A DNA stretch of 64,000 bases from Clostridiales bacterium (lineage in GTDB: Bacteria; Bacillota_E; Sulfobacillia; Sulfobacillales; JAIMBI01), in assembly GCA_027318915.1 (NCBI GenBank), contig DAHVOH010000003.1:1-64000 (forward strand). Direction: 5' to 3'. Positions 51,787 to 60,817 of the stretch are shown here, piece after piece (position 1 is the stretch's first letter; every line of letters begins with the position of its first letter). The notes beneath the pieces are model-generated. The model was given only the letters and a program-made list of their open reading frames with translations. It was not told where the DNA came from and made no database searches. Position numbers and translations under genes: made by a program.

Positions 51787-53101
51787 GGCCGGGGACGGAG
51801 GGAGAGACCTGCCAGAAGACTTTCGACAAACCGCCAACGGGGGCGTCGTGGCATGGGACGAGGCGGGCGGGGACGGGGCGGCGGCGGTGGGCATTTTCGT
51901 TCCGGCCGGCAGCCGTGACGAGGCGGTGGAGGAGTGGGGCGCGGCCCACTTGCTGGAGCATCTGGCCTTTCGCGGCGCGGGATCCTGGGACGCCCGGGCG
52001 TTGGCCGATCGCATGGATCGCCTCGGGGCCGACATCAACGCCTTCACGACGCGGGATCTGACCTGCTACCACGCCCATGTCCTGGACCGCGACTTGGCGG
52101 AAGCCTGGGATCTGTTGTCGGCCATGGTGGGGGAACCGTGGCTCCACGCCGCGGAACTGGACCGCGAGCGCGGGGTGGTGAGCGACGAATTGCGCGAAGC
52201 CCACGACGATGCCGAGGATCGGGCGGAGGAGGCGTACTTCCAGGCGCTGTGGGGATCCCATCCGCTGGCCCATGAGGTGCTGGGAAGCCCGGACCAGTTG
52301 GCGGGCGTCTCCATCGAGACGTTGCGCCAATTTCACGCCCGGCATTACCGCGCTCCCGGCTTGGCGGTCGTTTTGGTCGGACACGGCGCCGGCGCCTTGG
52401 CGCATCGGGTGCAGTCCTGGATCGAGGCCATGCCGGGCGGTCGCCCCGGTCACCGCGAGCCGCCTCGGCCGGTGGGCGGCGTCGCCCTGGCCACCGTGCC
52501 GGGGCAGGAAGCCTATGTGAGCCTCGGTGTGCCGGCCCCGCCGCTGGAACACGAGGCGGAGACGGCCTACCGGCTCTTGGCGCTCATCTTCGGCGGGCAA
52601 AACTCCTCCCGCCTCTGGCAGCGCATCCGCGAGGAACTGGGACTCGCCTATCAAGTGGGTGCCGCGTACACGCCGGCCCGCGATTACGGGGAGTTTGGCG
52701 TCAGTGCCGGTGTGGCCGCCGGTGAACTGCGCCGCCTCCTCCAAGAGGTCGGGCAGGAGTGGCGGCGGCTCGTCCGGGACCCGGTGTCACGGGAGGAGTT
52801 GGAACGCGCCCGCGACCAGGCGTCGCGCGCTCTCGTCTTTGGCCGGGAGACGGCAGAAGGACGCATGCACTACCTCGCTCATTGGGCCACCCGGCAGCTG
52901 CCGCCCCCCGCCCCGGCCGTGGTGCTGAACGCCATCACGGAGGTATCCTTGGCCGCCGTGCATGCCGCCGCCCAGCAGGTGGTCACGAGTGCCGAAGATG
53001 TGTGGGCATGCGGCGTGGCGGGTCCCAAGGCCTCGCTGCGCGGCTCTTTCCGGCGCTGGTTTGCCGGAGCCGCAGCGCCGCGCGCGGCGGCGGATGCCTG
53101 A
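51785..53101 (+). CDS. M16 family zinc peptidase (MlpA/YmxG-like)
   Basis: A pitrilysin-type peptidase of about 430 residues with the inverted zinc motif HLLEH (around residue 55), the downstream Glu in ERGVVSDELRE, and the second-domain REELGLAYQVGAAY. It corresponds to B. subtilis MlpA (YmxG) at the same position. The start is uncertain: ATG at 51785 lies inside the likely -10 element, while CTG at 51809 has GGAGGGAG (51797-51804) right upstream. I give the longer form. The dUTPase follows after 57 nt. Confidence 0.9.
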   Translation: MAGDGGRDLPEDFRQTANGGVVAWDEAGGDGAAAVGIFVPAGSRDEAVEEWGAAHLLEHLAFRGAGSWDARALADRMDRLGADINAFTTRDLTCYHAHVLDRDLAEAWDLLSAMVGEPWLHAAELDRERGVVSDELREAHDDAEDRAEEAYFQALWGSHPLAHEVLGSPDQLAGVSIETLRQFHARHYRAPGLAVVLVGHGAGALAHRVQSWIEAMPGGRPGHREPPRPVGGVALATVPGQEAYVSLGVPAPPLEHEAETAYRLLALIFGGQNSSRLWQRIREELGLAYQVGAAYTPARDYGEFGVSAGVAAGELRRLLQEVGQEWRRLVRDPVSREELERARDQASRALVFGRETAEGRMHYLAHWATRQLPPPAPAVVLNAITEVSLAAVHAAAQQVVTSAEDVWACGVAGPKASLRGSFRRWFAGAAAPRAAADA

Positions 53102-53158
53102 GGCCCGAGAGCCGTCGTGCCGACCGCGACAGGGATCGACAACCGGAGAGGGGAATGC

Positions 53159-53533
53159 GTGGTGCCGGAGGACAACGCGGCGGACCGCCTGGGAATCATC
53201 TTTGCGCATCAAAAGCGCTTTCAGGAGGACTTGGAAGCCCGTCGCCATCTGCACTTTGACCAGTCCACCTGGATTCAAAAACAGTCCCTGGCGCTGGTGG
53301 TGGAGCTGGCCGAGGTGCTGGAAGAGGCGCGCTTCAAGTGGTGGAAAAATCCGGAGCCGATCGACACCCAGGCGCTGCACGAGGAGCTGGTGGACGTGCT
53401 CCACTTCTTCGTGGCGTTGTGCCTGGCCGCGGGAATGGACGCCGACGCGCTCTACGACGGGTATCTGGCGAAGAATCGGGAAAACTTCCGCCGCCAGGAA
53501 GGGCTTTCGGATCGGCCCGGCTACCAATCGTAG
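53159..53533 (+). CDS. Dimeric all-alpha dUTPase/MazG-like pyrophosphatase
   Basis: A 124-residue protein of the dUTPase_2 family. LALVVELAEVLEEARFKWWKNPEPID and HEELVDVLHFFVALCLAAGM supply the metal-binding acid residues (E-x2-E and E-x2-D), and KNRENFRRQEG is the phosphate-binding end. It would hydrolyse dUTP/dUDP to keep uracil out of DNA. GTG at 53159 is preceded by GGAGAGGGGA; GTG at 53162 is an alternative. Confidence 0.85.
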   Translation: MVPEDNAADRLGIIFAHQKRFQEDLEARRHLHFDQSTWIQKQSLALVVELAEVLEEARFKWWKNPEPIDTQALHEELVDVLHFFVALCLAAGMDADALYDGYLAKNRENFRRQEGLSDRPGYQS

Positions 53534-53675
53534 TCGGGCCGGCCCGGTGCGCCCGGTGGGGAGCCGCGCTGCGCTGATTCAGCGCCAATCCGCTCGCTGG
53601 AGTGCAAGACGACGGGGCGAAAGCGGCGAACATCGGGCGGAGGGCTCGGTCATAGGGTGGGGCGGAGGGATGACC

Positions 53676-53933
53676 ATGCGAATGACCGACTTGGCCGGCA
53701 AAGAATTGATCAATCTGAAGGACGGCCAACGCCTCGGTCGCCTCGGTGACTGCGATCTGGAAGTGGACGAGGGGTCGGGAAGCTTGTCGGCGGTGGTGGT
53801 ACCCGTGCGGGGCGCACGTGACCGGGCGGCCGGTCCCGCCCGGATCCCCTGGACGGCCATCCGCCGGGTGGGCCCCGACGTGTTGATTGTGGAGATGGAC
53901 CTGCCCGAGCTGCCGCGCCGCACCCGATATTAA
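53676..53933 (+). CDS. ymxH: YlmC/YmxH family PRC-barrel sporulation protein
   Basis: An 85-residue PRC-barrel protein. MRMTDLAGKELINLKDGQRLGRL and ARIPWTAIRRVGPDVLIVEMD match the YlmC/YmxH family. In Bacillus the gene lies between the M16 peptidase and dpaA and is linked to sporulation. ATG at 53676 is 6 nt after GGAGGG. The function is unknown. Confidence 0.88.
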   Translation: MRMTDLAGKELINLKDGQRLGRLGDCDLEVDEGSGSLSAVVVPVRGARDRAAGPARIPWTAIRRVGPDVLIVEMDLPELPRRTRY

Positions 53934-54470
53934 CGGAATCTCGGCCGTCCCGGCCGGTGATCGCGCAGAAGAAGGCCCGCCCCGCGCGCCCATCGGCGGG
54001 CGAAGTCCGCCCGGTGGCCGTTGGGCTGGCGCGGGGGGTGCGCCCCCGCCGTCGGATCGACGGGCCGGCCAGCAATCGGTGCCGGGACCTGGCCGACAAC
54101 CCGCCGTTCCGGCGCTGCTGGATGGCCGCCAGAGTGGCGGGCCCACGGCGCCCCCCGGGTGAACGGACGGGTCACGCCCTTGGCCTCCGCGTCCAGGCGC
54201 TGGTGTTGGAGGCGGCGACAGGGCGGCGTCCGGACACCCCTCCGTGTTCGGCCTCCAGCGCCCCCATCGAGCGGTCCGGGGGCGGGAGCCACGACAGACC
54301 GGTGGGGTGGAAACGGCGGACGGTTCCGGGAGAGTCAGCACGGGCCGGACGATCTCCTTTGGGAGACCGGTTGGGCGGATGGGGGCGCGGCTTTCCCCGC
54401 GCCATCGACCGACGCCGGGACCGGCCAGGAGATGTCCACGGCCACCCGCGCGACTGGCGGGTGGAGGCCG
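53934..54470. other. GC-rich stretch without a recognisable gene
   Basis: 537 nt between ymxH and the convergent HAD gene. Open frames exist in several phases because stops are rare at this GC content, but none gives a recognisable protein, a convincing ribosome site or a consistent codon pattern. Only short hairpins are visible, such as GGCGCGG-(loop)-CCGCGCC near 54380-54400 and CCACCCG/CGGGTGG near 54440-54462, which may end the minus-strand transcript. Confidence 0.5.
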
Positions 54471-55340
54471 TCACGGGCGGGGCTCGGTCGAGGAACTATC
54501 CGCCGTGGGTGGCGGCGCTTCGGGTGGCGCGGACAAAATAAACCGCTGCACGGCTTTCGCAAATCCCTCCGCCGCATTGGACGCGGTCACTCGGCGCGCG
54601 GTGCGCTTCACGTCGGCGCTGGCATTGCCCATGGCAATCCCGAGTCCGGCATGCGCGAACATCAGCACGTCGTTGGCCATATCGCCAATCGCCGCAATTT
54701 GGCCGGGAGCGATCCGGTAGCGAGCGGCCAGGTATTGAACCACCGCCCCTTTATTCGCCTCGGGGTGGGTCACATCCAGGTAGTACGGCTGTGAGGCGGC
54801 GGCGGAGACGCTGTGGCCGAAGCGGTCGTGGACGGCTTGGGTGGCCCGCTGGATCGCGGCCGTGTCGTCGCTCACGCCCACGATCTTGACCACCCCGTCG
54901 GTCAGGTCGCTGTAGTTCTCGGTGAGGCGCGGGGCAAACTGGACCGTTTGGCGCTCCCGGGCGACGTGGGGCCCGTCAAGGTTCTCGACGAACCAATCGT
55001 GACCCCGGTAGATCCAAACATCCAGCGCATGGGAGCGCAGGGACTCGATGATGGGGGTCACCAACTCGGTCGGCAACACCTTTTGCTGGAGGGTGTGCAG
55101 CGCGGGATCGACAATGAGGCCGCCGTTGAATGCGGCCAGGGGTGTAGTGAGCCCGAGCGGGTCAATCAAGCTTTTCATGCCGCGCGGCGGGCGCCCACTC
55201 ACCACGGCGAACAAAATCCCTGCGGCCCCCAGCTGTTTCACGACCTCCACGGTGGATGCGGTCAACGCTTTGTCCGGCGTGACCAGGGTGCCGTCAACAT
55301 CGGCCACCAACAATTTGATGGGGGAGACGGGTACCGTCAT
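54471..55340 (-). CDS. Cof-type HAD-IIB phosphatase
   Basis: A 289-residue haloacid-dehalogenase hydrolase. VADVDGTLV (catalytic Asp), VSGRP, HPEANKGAVV (Lys) and GDMANDVLMFAHAGLGIAMGNA (acid motif) are the four HAD motifs, with the type IIB cap between. Such enzymes dephosphorylate sugar phosphates or flavin intermediates. AAGGAGG lies before the ATG at 55340. The open frame extends far upstream to about 56342, but that part is Arg/Pro-rich and not protein-like. It is inserted on the opposite strand between ymxH and dpaA, which adjoin in Bacillus. Confidence 0.9.
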   Translation of the reverse strand: MTVPVSPIKLLVADVDGTLVTPDKALTASTVEVVKQLGAAGILFAVVSGRPPRGMKSLIDPLGLTTPLAAFNGGLIVDPALHTLQQKVLPTELVTPIIESLRSHALDVWIYRGHDWFVENLDGPHVARERQTVQFAPRLTENYSDLTDGVVKIVGVSDDTAAIQRATQAVHDRFGHSVSAAASQPYYLDVTHPEANKGAVVQYLAARYRIAPGQIAAIGDMANDVLMFAHAGLGIAMGNASADVKRTARRVTASNAAEGFAKAVQRFILSAPPEAPPPTADSSSTEPRP

Positions 55341-56100
55341 GAAGGGCCTCCTTCCGCAAGTGGGGCAGGCCGCGGGAACGCTTCCCGCAGGCGTGTAGAC
55401 GTCTTCAGTGTACGCCTGCACGCCCCGGGACCGCCAACATCCCCTCGGACCGACGGCACCAGGCACGCACGACCGGGGACCGGAACGAATCCAGGGTAGA
55501 CTGCCTGCACGCCCGGGGACCGCGTCGACGGCAATCCGGCCGAACATGGGTCCGGCCCACCCTCCGGCCCCCGAGCCGGTTCGGAGCCGGCGCGTCCCGC
55601 CGGCGGACACGCGGCTCGGCCGGTCGGCTCGCGCGGAAGCGATGGGGTGGCTGCGTCTTCGGAGACGAGCGCCGGACGGATGCGATGCCTGCCGAAACGC
55701 CGGGCGCAGCCACGGCACCGGGTCCGCGGCACCGCCCGGCGCATCGGGAGCGGCCCGGGGGAGGAATAGGGGAGAACGTTCCGAGGGTCCGGGCACCGGC
55801 GGAGCCTCAAAGAGTGTTCCGCCGCTCCGGGGGGCCGCGGCGGCCGCCTCGCCGGGGAGGATGTCCCGCTGAAAACGGCTCCGGAAATCGCCCGGTCGCC
55901 CGGAACGCCGCCGGCGCGCTGCGGATCCGGGGTCACGCGGTGCGCCCTGTCCCTGACCGACCGGATGCCCGGGTGGGAGTGGCCCGGATCGGGGTGGACG
56001 CGCCCGGCGTGGCGCCCCCTCCGGGAAGGCTCTGTGCGCATCCAGGCACCGTCTCGCATCGACTCCGTATATTGAAGCGGGGAGCGGGGAGGGCGAAGCG
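55341..56100. other. 760-nt GC-rich intergenic region
   Basis: Lies between the divergent HAD gene and dpaA. No protein-like frame found on either strand. It contains an inverted repeat (55387-55419), two near-identical 20-nt copies starting CCTGCACGCC (55415-55434 and 55504-55523, one mismatch), and a further GGGACCG at 55476-55482. Close to dpaA, TATATT (56068-56073) could be a -10 element, with no good -35; a sigma-K promoter is expected there but I could not find a clear one. Confidence 0.5.
55387..55419. repeat. Inverted repeat upstream of the HAD gene
   Basis: GCAGGCGT (55387-55394) and ACGCCTGC (55412-55419) are perfect complements, 17 nt apart, with the palindrome AGACGTCT in the middle. 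It lies about 50-80 nt upstream of the HAD start, where an operator or a leader hairpin would be expected. Confidence 0.45.
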
Positions 56101-56946
56101 GTGAATGTCCCAAGCGGCGCGTGGGCGGGTCGGCAGATTCTCGTCCTGGGATGCGATGGGCGGGCGGAGTGGTTGGTCCGTCTGATCCGCGCGCGGGGCG
56201 GACACGCCCGCCTGCAGCAGACCACGGACCGAGACCCTCCGGACCGTGGAGAGTGGTGCGTCCTGCTCCCGGGTCGCGTGGATGCGGCCGGCCGAGTGGG
56301 TGGCCCGGACACCGCCGCCGTCCTTGCCCCCGCCGCCGCCAATCAAAGCGCCGGCGTGCTGGCCGCCGCAGCCGCGCCCGAATGGCTCCGCGCCGTGCGG
56401 GTCCCGGTGCTGCTGTACGGCGACCATCCCTGGTTTGCCTGGAGCAACGCCGTCCCCACCGCCGAGGGCGCCGTGGCCTGGGCGCTGACCGCGACGCCTC
56501 GCACCGTGGCGGGAAGCCGGATCGGCGTCTTGGGATTTGGTCGGGTGGGACGCACGGTGGCGCACCGCCTCTCCCTGCTGGGCGCCCGGGTCACCGTAGC
56601 CTGCCGTGAGGACGAGCGGCCGGCCGCCCATGCCGCCGGCCATCGGGCGCTCTCTCTCAATCCCCGGGCCTGCCGCCGTCAGGACATGATCATCAACACC
56701 ATCCCGGCGCCCCTGGTGGACGAGAGCTGGCTCGTCAGCTGGCCGTCCGACTGTCCCGCGTTGGATTTGGCCTCCCGTCCCGGAGGCTTCACTCCGGCGG
56801 CGGCCCGCCGTCTGGGCAACCGCCTGGAGCACCGGGACGCCATTCCCGCCGCTCTGGCGCCGGCCACCGCCGCGGAAATTCTGGCCGACACCCTCCGCAT
56901 CATGCTGGAAGACCATCTGCGCGCCGTTGTGCCCGAGAAAGGATGA
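56101..56946 (+). CDS. dpaA: Dipicolinate synthase subunit A
   Basis: Together with DpaB it oxidises the cyclic dihydrodipicolinate intermediate to dipicolinic acid, which fills the spore core with calcium. The 281-residue protein has an N-terminal nucleotide-binding region (QILVLGCDGRAEWLVRLI) and a second Rossmann motif GVLGFGRVGRTVAHRLSLLG followed by MIINTIPAPLVD. GTG at 56101 after GGGGAGGGCG. Slightly shorter than the B. subtilis SpoVFA (297). It is followed 6 nt later by dpaB. Confidence 0.94.
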   Translation: MNVPSGAWAGRQILVLGCDGRAEWLVRLIRARGGHARLQQTTDRDPPDRGEWCVLLPGRVDAAGRVGGPDTAAVLAPAAANQSAGVLAAAAAPEWLRAVRVPVLLYGDHPWFAWSNAVPTAEGAVAWALTATPRTVAGSRIGVLGFGRVGRTVAHRLSLLGARVTVACREDERPAAHAAGHRALSLNPRACRRQDMIINTIPAPLVDESWLVSWPSDCPALDLASRPGGFTPAAARRLGNRLEHRDAIPAALAPATAAEILADTLRIMLEDHLRAVVPEKG

Positions 56947-56952
56947 AGCCGC

Positions 56953-57546
56953 ATGGGCCTGAGCAACATCAAGGTGGGACTTGCCATTGGCGGTTCCCAT
57001 TGCAACATGAACCGCGCGCTCAGTACAATGAGGGAGCTCGTCGACGCGGGGGCCGATTTGACGCCCATCCTGTCGGGGGCGCTGATGCGCGACAGCACGC
57101 GGTTCGGCACGCCGGAAGACTGGTGGGGCGCGGTGACCCGCATCACCGGCAAGGAGCCGCTGACGGCGATTCCCGAGGTGGAGCCGAGCGGGCCCGAGCA
57201 CTGGTTCGATGTGCTGCTGGTCATGCCGTGTACGGGCAACACCTTAGCGAAGATTGCCAATGCCATTAATGACAGTGCCACCACCATGGCGGTGAAGGCC
57301 CAGCTGCGCAACGGCAACCCGGTTGTGCTGGCCATCACCACCAACGACGCCCTGGGCATGAATGCCATGAACCTGGGGCGGCTGCTGGCCTGCCGCAATA
57401 TCTACTTTGTGCCGTTCGGCCAGGACAACCCGGCGTACAAGCCACGCTCGTTGGACGCCCATCTGGAGCTGGTGGCGCCAACATTGGAGCATGCGCTCCG
57501 CCACGAACAGATTCAACCCATTTTGCAGGAGTGGAGGCGAGCCTAG
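56953..57546 (+). CDS. dpaB: Dipicolinate synthase subunit B
   Basis: Flavoprotein-like subunit of dipicolinate synthase. 197 residues with KVGLAIGGSHCNMNRALSTM, MPCTGNTLAKIANAINDSATTMAVKA and ITTNDALGMNAMNLGRLL, typical of SpoVFB. The protein resembles UbiX/flavodoxin-type enzymes. The substrate comes from DapA in this operon. Spacing to asd is 1 nt. Confidence 0.96.
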   Translation: MGLSNIKVGLAIGGSHCNMNRALSTMRELVDAGADLTPILSGALMRDSTRFGTPEDWWGAVTRITGKEPLTAIPEVEPSGPEHWFDVLLVMPCTGNTLAKIANAINDSATTMAVKAQLRNGNPVVLAITTNDALGMNAMNLGRLLACRNIYFVPFGQDNPAYKPRSLDAHLELVAPTLEHALRHEQIQPILQEWRRA

Positions 57547-57547
57547 G

Positions 57548-58564
57548 GTGTCTGCAAAGCCCGTGGTGGCAGTCGTGGGAGCAACGGGACTGGTGGGTCA
57601 GATGATTCTGGAGGTGCTGGCCGAGCGGGCGGTGGCGGTGGGGGAGGTGCGGGCGCTGGCGCACGAGGCTCGGGGGCGTCAGGTGGCGTTCGGGTCCGCG
57701 GCCCTTCCGGTCGAGCCGCTGAACGAGACCACGCTGGCGGGCGCCGACGTGGCGTTTTTCGCCGCCACCACGGACATCTCCGCGGCGTGGGCGCCGCGAG
57801 CGGCCGCGGCCGGCACCCTCGTCATCGACAAGTCCAGCCGCTTTCGCCTCGATCCCGAGGTCCCTTTGGTGGTGCCCGAGGTCAACGGCCACCTCCTGGC
57901 GGACGGTGCGCGTCTCGTGGCCAGTCCCAACTGCTCCACGATCCAGTTGGTGCTGCCCTTGGCCGCCATCGCCCGCCACCGTCGCATCCGACGCGTCCTC
58001 GTCAGCACGTATCAGGCCGTTTCAGGGTCCGGCCGCGAGGCCGTTGAGGAATTGGACCGGCAGGTGCGGGCCGGGGAAGAGCACCGGACGGTGGAGCCCG
58101 GGCCGGTCTATCCGCACCCCATCGCGTTCAACGTCCTCCCCCAGTGCGACACGTTTGCCGAGCTTGACTTTACGGGCGAGGAGTGGAAGTTGATGCGCGA
58201 GAGCGAAAAGATCCTGGGGCGGCCCCTGAATCTGTCGGCCACCGCCGTGCGCGTGCCGGTACGCGTGGGGCATACCGAAACGGTCTATATCGAGCTGGAC
58301 GCACCCGCGTCGGTCACCGAGGCGCGCCGCTGGTTTTCCGACATGCCGGGACTACGCCTGGAGGACGACCCGCGGAACGGCCGGTATCCCACGCCGCTTC
58401 TGGCGGCCGGCAACGACTGGGTGTGGGTGGGCCGGGTGCGCTCCGATCCGCACCGGGCGGAAGGTCTGCACTTTGTGGTGGCGGCGGACAATCTCCGCAA
58501 GGGAGCGGCCACCAACGCCGTGCAAATCATGGAACAGGCCCGGGAGGGAGCGGTACGCGGGTGA
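57548..58564 (+). CDS. asd: Aspartate-semialdehyde dehydrogenase
   Basis: Reduces aspartyl phosphate to the semialdehyde for lysine, dipicolinate and threonine/methionine. 338 residues with VVGATGLVGQMILEVL (NADP), the catalytic Cys129 in ASPNCSTIQ, and the His in RVGHTETVYIEL. GTG at 57548 follows GGAGGCG within dpaB. Overlaps dapG by 4 nt. Confidence 0.96.
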   Translation: MSAKPVVAVVGATGLVGQMILEVLAERAVAVGEVRALAHEARGRQVAFGSAALPVEPLNETTLAGADVAFFAATTDISAAWAPRAAAAGTLVIDKSSRFRLDPEVPLVVPEVNGHLLADGARLVASPNCSTIQLVLPLAAIARHRRIRRVLVSTYQAVSGSGREAVEELDRQVRAGEEHRTVEPGPVYPHPIAFNVLPQCDTFAELDFTGEEWKLMRESEKILGRPLNLSATAVRVPVRVGHTETVYIELDAPASVTEARRWFSDMPGLRLEDDPRNGRYPTPLLAAGNDWVWVGRVRSDPHRAEGLHFVVAADNLRKGAATNAVQIMEQAREGAVRG

Positions 58565-59787
58565 AGGTCATGGTGCAAAAATTCGGCGGCACCTCTCTGG
58601 TGTCGGTGGCGCAGCGCGAGCGCGCGGTGGAGTGGGTCGTCAAAGCCCGCGCCGACGGCTACCAGCCGGTGGTGGTCGTCTCGGCCATGGGCCGCCGCGG
58701 AGATCCGTACGCGACCGACACGCTGCTCGGGTTGGTGCCGAAAAACGATCTCGCCGCGCGTGAACGCGACCTCCTGATGAGCTGCGGCGAAATCATCAGC
58801 GCCGTAGTCTTCGCGTCCCGCCTGCAAGCGCGCGGCCTGCCGGCGCGGGCGCTGACGGGGGGCCAGGCGGGCATTGCCACCGACGAGCACTTCGGCGAAG
58901 CCCGCATCCAAGGATTGGATCCCGAGCCCCTCCAGCAGGTGCTGGCCACCGGAACGATTCCCGTGGTGGCCGGATTTCAAGGTCGGGGGCCCAACGATGA
59001 GGTGACCACGCTGGGTCGGGGCGGGTCAGACACGACGGCGGTGGCGCTCGGCGCCGCCCTGGGCGCGGAGGTGGTCGACATCTTCACGGACGTGGACGGA
59101 ATCAAAACGGCCGATCCGGCTATCGTGCCGGGAGCGCGCACGCTGGCCACCATGGACTATGACGAGGTGTTTCAGATGGCCAACATGGGTGCCCGCATCA
59201 TCCATCCGCGAGCGGTGGAGATTGCGCGTCAGTTTGCGGTGCCCCTGCGCATTCGCGGCACGTTCGCCAACTCCCAGGGCACGCTGGTGGCCATGGGGTC
59301 GCGCGGCTTGGATGAGTGGGCCCACCGCGATCCGGAACGCGCCATCACCGGCATCACCGCCCTGCCGGCCATTCTTCAGGTGCGACTGGAGCCGCCCGCC
59401 GGGACGGAGCCGGGGTGGATGTATCGGGTGTTCCAAGCGTTGGGTGCCGCCGAGGTGTCGGTGGACCTCATCAATATCTTCCCGGACCACGCCTACTTCT
59501 GCGTGGCACCCGACCTCCGGTCCCGAGTCGAGCCGATTCTGGAGCAGCTGGGAATGGATTACCAGTGCTTTGACGATCGGGCGAAGGTGTCCTGCGTGGG
59601 GACGGCCATCCACGGTCTGCCCGGGGTGATGGCGCGGTTCATGGCGGCGCTGACCACGGCCGGCATCGAAGTGCTGCAGACCGCGGACAGCCATTCCACC
59701 ATATCCTGTCTGGTGAAGCGCGAGAGCATGGAGCGGGCCGTCTTGGCCCTGCACCGTCAGTTTCACCTGGGAGAGGAGGAGGGTTGA
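58561..59787 (+). CDS. dapG: Aspartokinase, DapG type
   Basis: First enzyme of the aspartate pathway. 408 residues with MVQKFGGTSLVSVAQRERAV, LGRGGSDTTAVALGAALGAE and two C-terminal ACT domains for feedback control. The position in a dipicolinate operon fits the diaminopimelate-sensitive DapG isoenzyme of spore formers. GTG at 58561 overlaps the asd stop; ATG at 58570 is an alternative. It overlaps dapA by one base. Confidence 0.95.
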   Translation: MKVMVQKFGGTSLVSVAQRERAVEWVVKARADGYQPVVVVSAMGRRGDPYATDTLLGLVPKNDLAARERDLLMSCGEIISAVVFASRLQARGLPARALTGGQAGIATDEHFGEARIQGLDPEPLQQVLATGTIPVVAGFQGRGPNDEVTTLGRGGSDTTAVALGAALGAEVVDIFTDVDGIKTADPAIVPGARTLATMDYDEVFQMANMGARIIHPRAVEIARQFAVPLRIRGTFANSQGTLVAMGSRGLDEWAHRDPERAITGITALPAILQVRLEPPAGTEPGWMYRVFQALGAAEVSVDLINIFPDHAYFCVAPDLRSRVEPILEQLGMDYQCFDDRAKVSCVGTAIHGLPGVMARFMAALTTAGIEVLQTADSHSTISCLVKRESMERAVLALHRQFHLGEEEG

Positions 59788-60686
59788 TGAACCGCAGTGC
59801 GTGGCCATCCGTGTGGACGGCCATGGCCACACCGTTCGACGAGCAGGGCGAGCTGGATCGCGCGGGCGCCGCCCGGTTGGCGGAATGGCTGTTGGACCAC
59901 GGCACGGAAGGACTCGTCCTGGCCGGCACCACCGGCGAAAGCCCGACGCTGACACCCGCTGAGCGGCGCGACCTCTGGCGGGCCGTGCGCGCTGCCGTGG
60001 GTCGGCGCGCACCCATCTTCGTGGGCACGGGCCACAACGACACCCGTCAAGCGGTGCAGCTGAGCCGGGACGCGGAGGCCTGGGGCGTGGACGGGATCAT
60101 GGTGGTGACCCCCTATTACAACCGACCGACTCAGGTAGGGCTCAGCGCCCACTTCAGCGCCGTCGCCGACGCGGTCCGCTGTCCCATCATGATCTACAAC
60201 GTGCCCTCGCGGACGGGGGTGCACCTCGAAGCCGGCGTCACGCTGGATTTGATGCGCCACTGGCCTCACGTCCGCCTGGTCAAGGACGCCTCGGGCCGGC
60301 TCGACGTCCTGACCGACTTGGCCGCGGGTCTGCCGCCCGACGCCGCGGTGCTGACTGGGGAAGATGCGCTGGTTCTGCCGGCCCTCTCAGTGGGCGCGCG
60401 GGGCGTGGTGAGCGTGATGGCGCATGTGGCCGGCCGGCCGCTGGCGGACCTGGTGGCGGCTCACCACGCCGGACGGTCGACCGAGGCGCTGGCCTGGCAT
60501 CAACGGCTCGCGCCTCTGGCGCGCGAACTGTTTTCGCTGCCGAGCCCGCTGCCCTTGAAGTGGGCGCTGCGCCGACTGGGCTTGCCGGCCGGACACTGCC
60601 GGCTGCCGTTGATGGAACCCGCCAACCATGATTGGCGCCCCCTGGAGTTGGCGCTCGCGAGAGCCGGTGTGTGCACGGCCGGATGA
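59787..60686 (+). CDS. dapA: 4-hydroxy-tetrahydrodipicolinate synthase
   Basis: Condenses aspartate semialdehyde with pyruvate; its product feeds both lysine and dipicolinic acid. 299 residues, TIM barrel with the Schiff-base Lys166 in RLVKDASG, Tyr in IYNVPSRTG and TTGESPTL. ATG at 59787 overlaps the dapG stop with GAGGAGGAGGG just upstream; the TTG three bases before is less likely. Last gene of the dpaA-dpaB-asd-dapG-dapA operon. Confidence 0.96.
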   Translation: MNRSAWPSVWTAMATPFDEQGELDRAGAARLAEWLLDHGTEGLVLAGTTGESPTLTPAERRDLWRAVRAAVGRRAPIFVGTGHNDTRQAVQLSRDAEAWGVDGIMVVTPYYNRPTQVGLSAHFSAVADAVRCPIMIYNVPSRTGVHLEAGVTLDLMRHWPHVRLVKDASGRLDVLTDLAAGLPPDAAVLTGEDALVLPALSVGARGVVSVMAHVAGRPLADLVAAHHAGRSTEALAWHQRLAPLARELFSLPSPLPLKWALRRLGLPAGHCRLPLMEPANHDWRPLELALARAGVCTAG

Positions 60687-60695
60687 TGGTATAAT
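60687..60695 (+). promoter_or_regulatory. Extended -10 promoter of rnjA
   Basis: TGG-TATAAT (60687-60695), a consensus -10 with the TGn extension and no recognisable -35. The start site would be near 60702. It overlaps the dapA stop codon, so rnjA can be expressed outside sporulation. Confidence 0.65.
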
Positions 60696-60817
60696 ACCGG
60701 CGACGATAGTGTGCGGCGGACGGTGATCAGGCTCGGGCTGGCGCGGACGGACCCATGGCCGGCTCTCTTGCGCGTGATATCCCCCCAGCACCGGAAGGGC
60801 TGGGGGACTATTCCTGT

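Noticed and set aside
55409..55441. Minus-strand promoter TTGGCG...TACACT for the HAD gene
   Set aside because: The spacer is 19 nt and the -10 is weak, so the match is not better than chance in this sequence.
56045..56073. Sigma-K or sigma-A promoter before dpaA
   Set aside because: TATATT is present, but no AC or TTGACA-like -35 box lies at the right distance and the sigma-K pattern CATANNNTA is not met.
55341..56342. N-terminal extension of the HAD phosphatase up to 56342
   Set aside because: The extension is Arg/Pro-rich with no homology, while ATG at 55340 has AAGGAGG upstream and gives a complete HAD domain.
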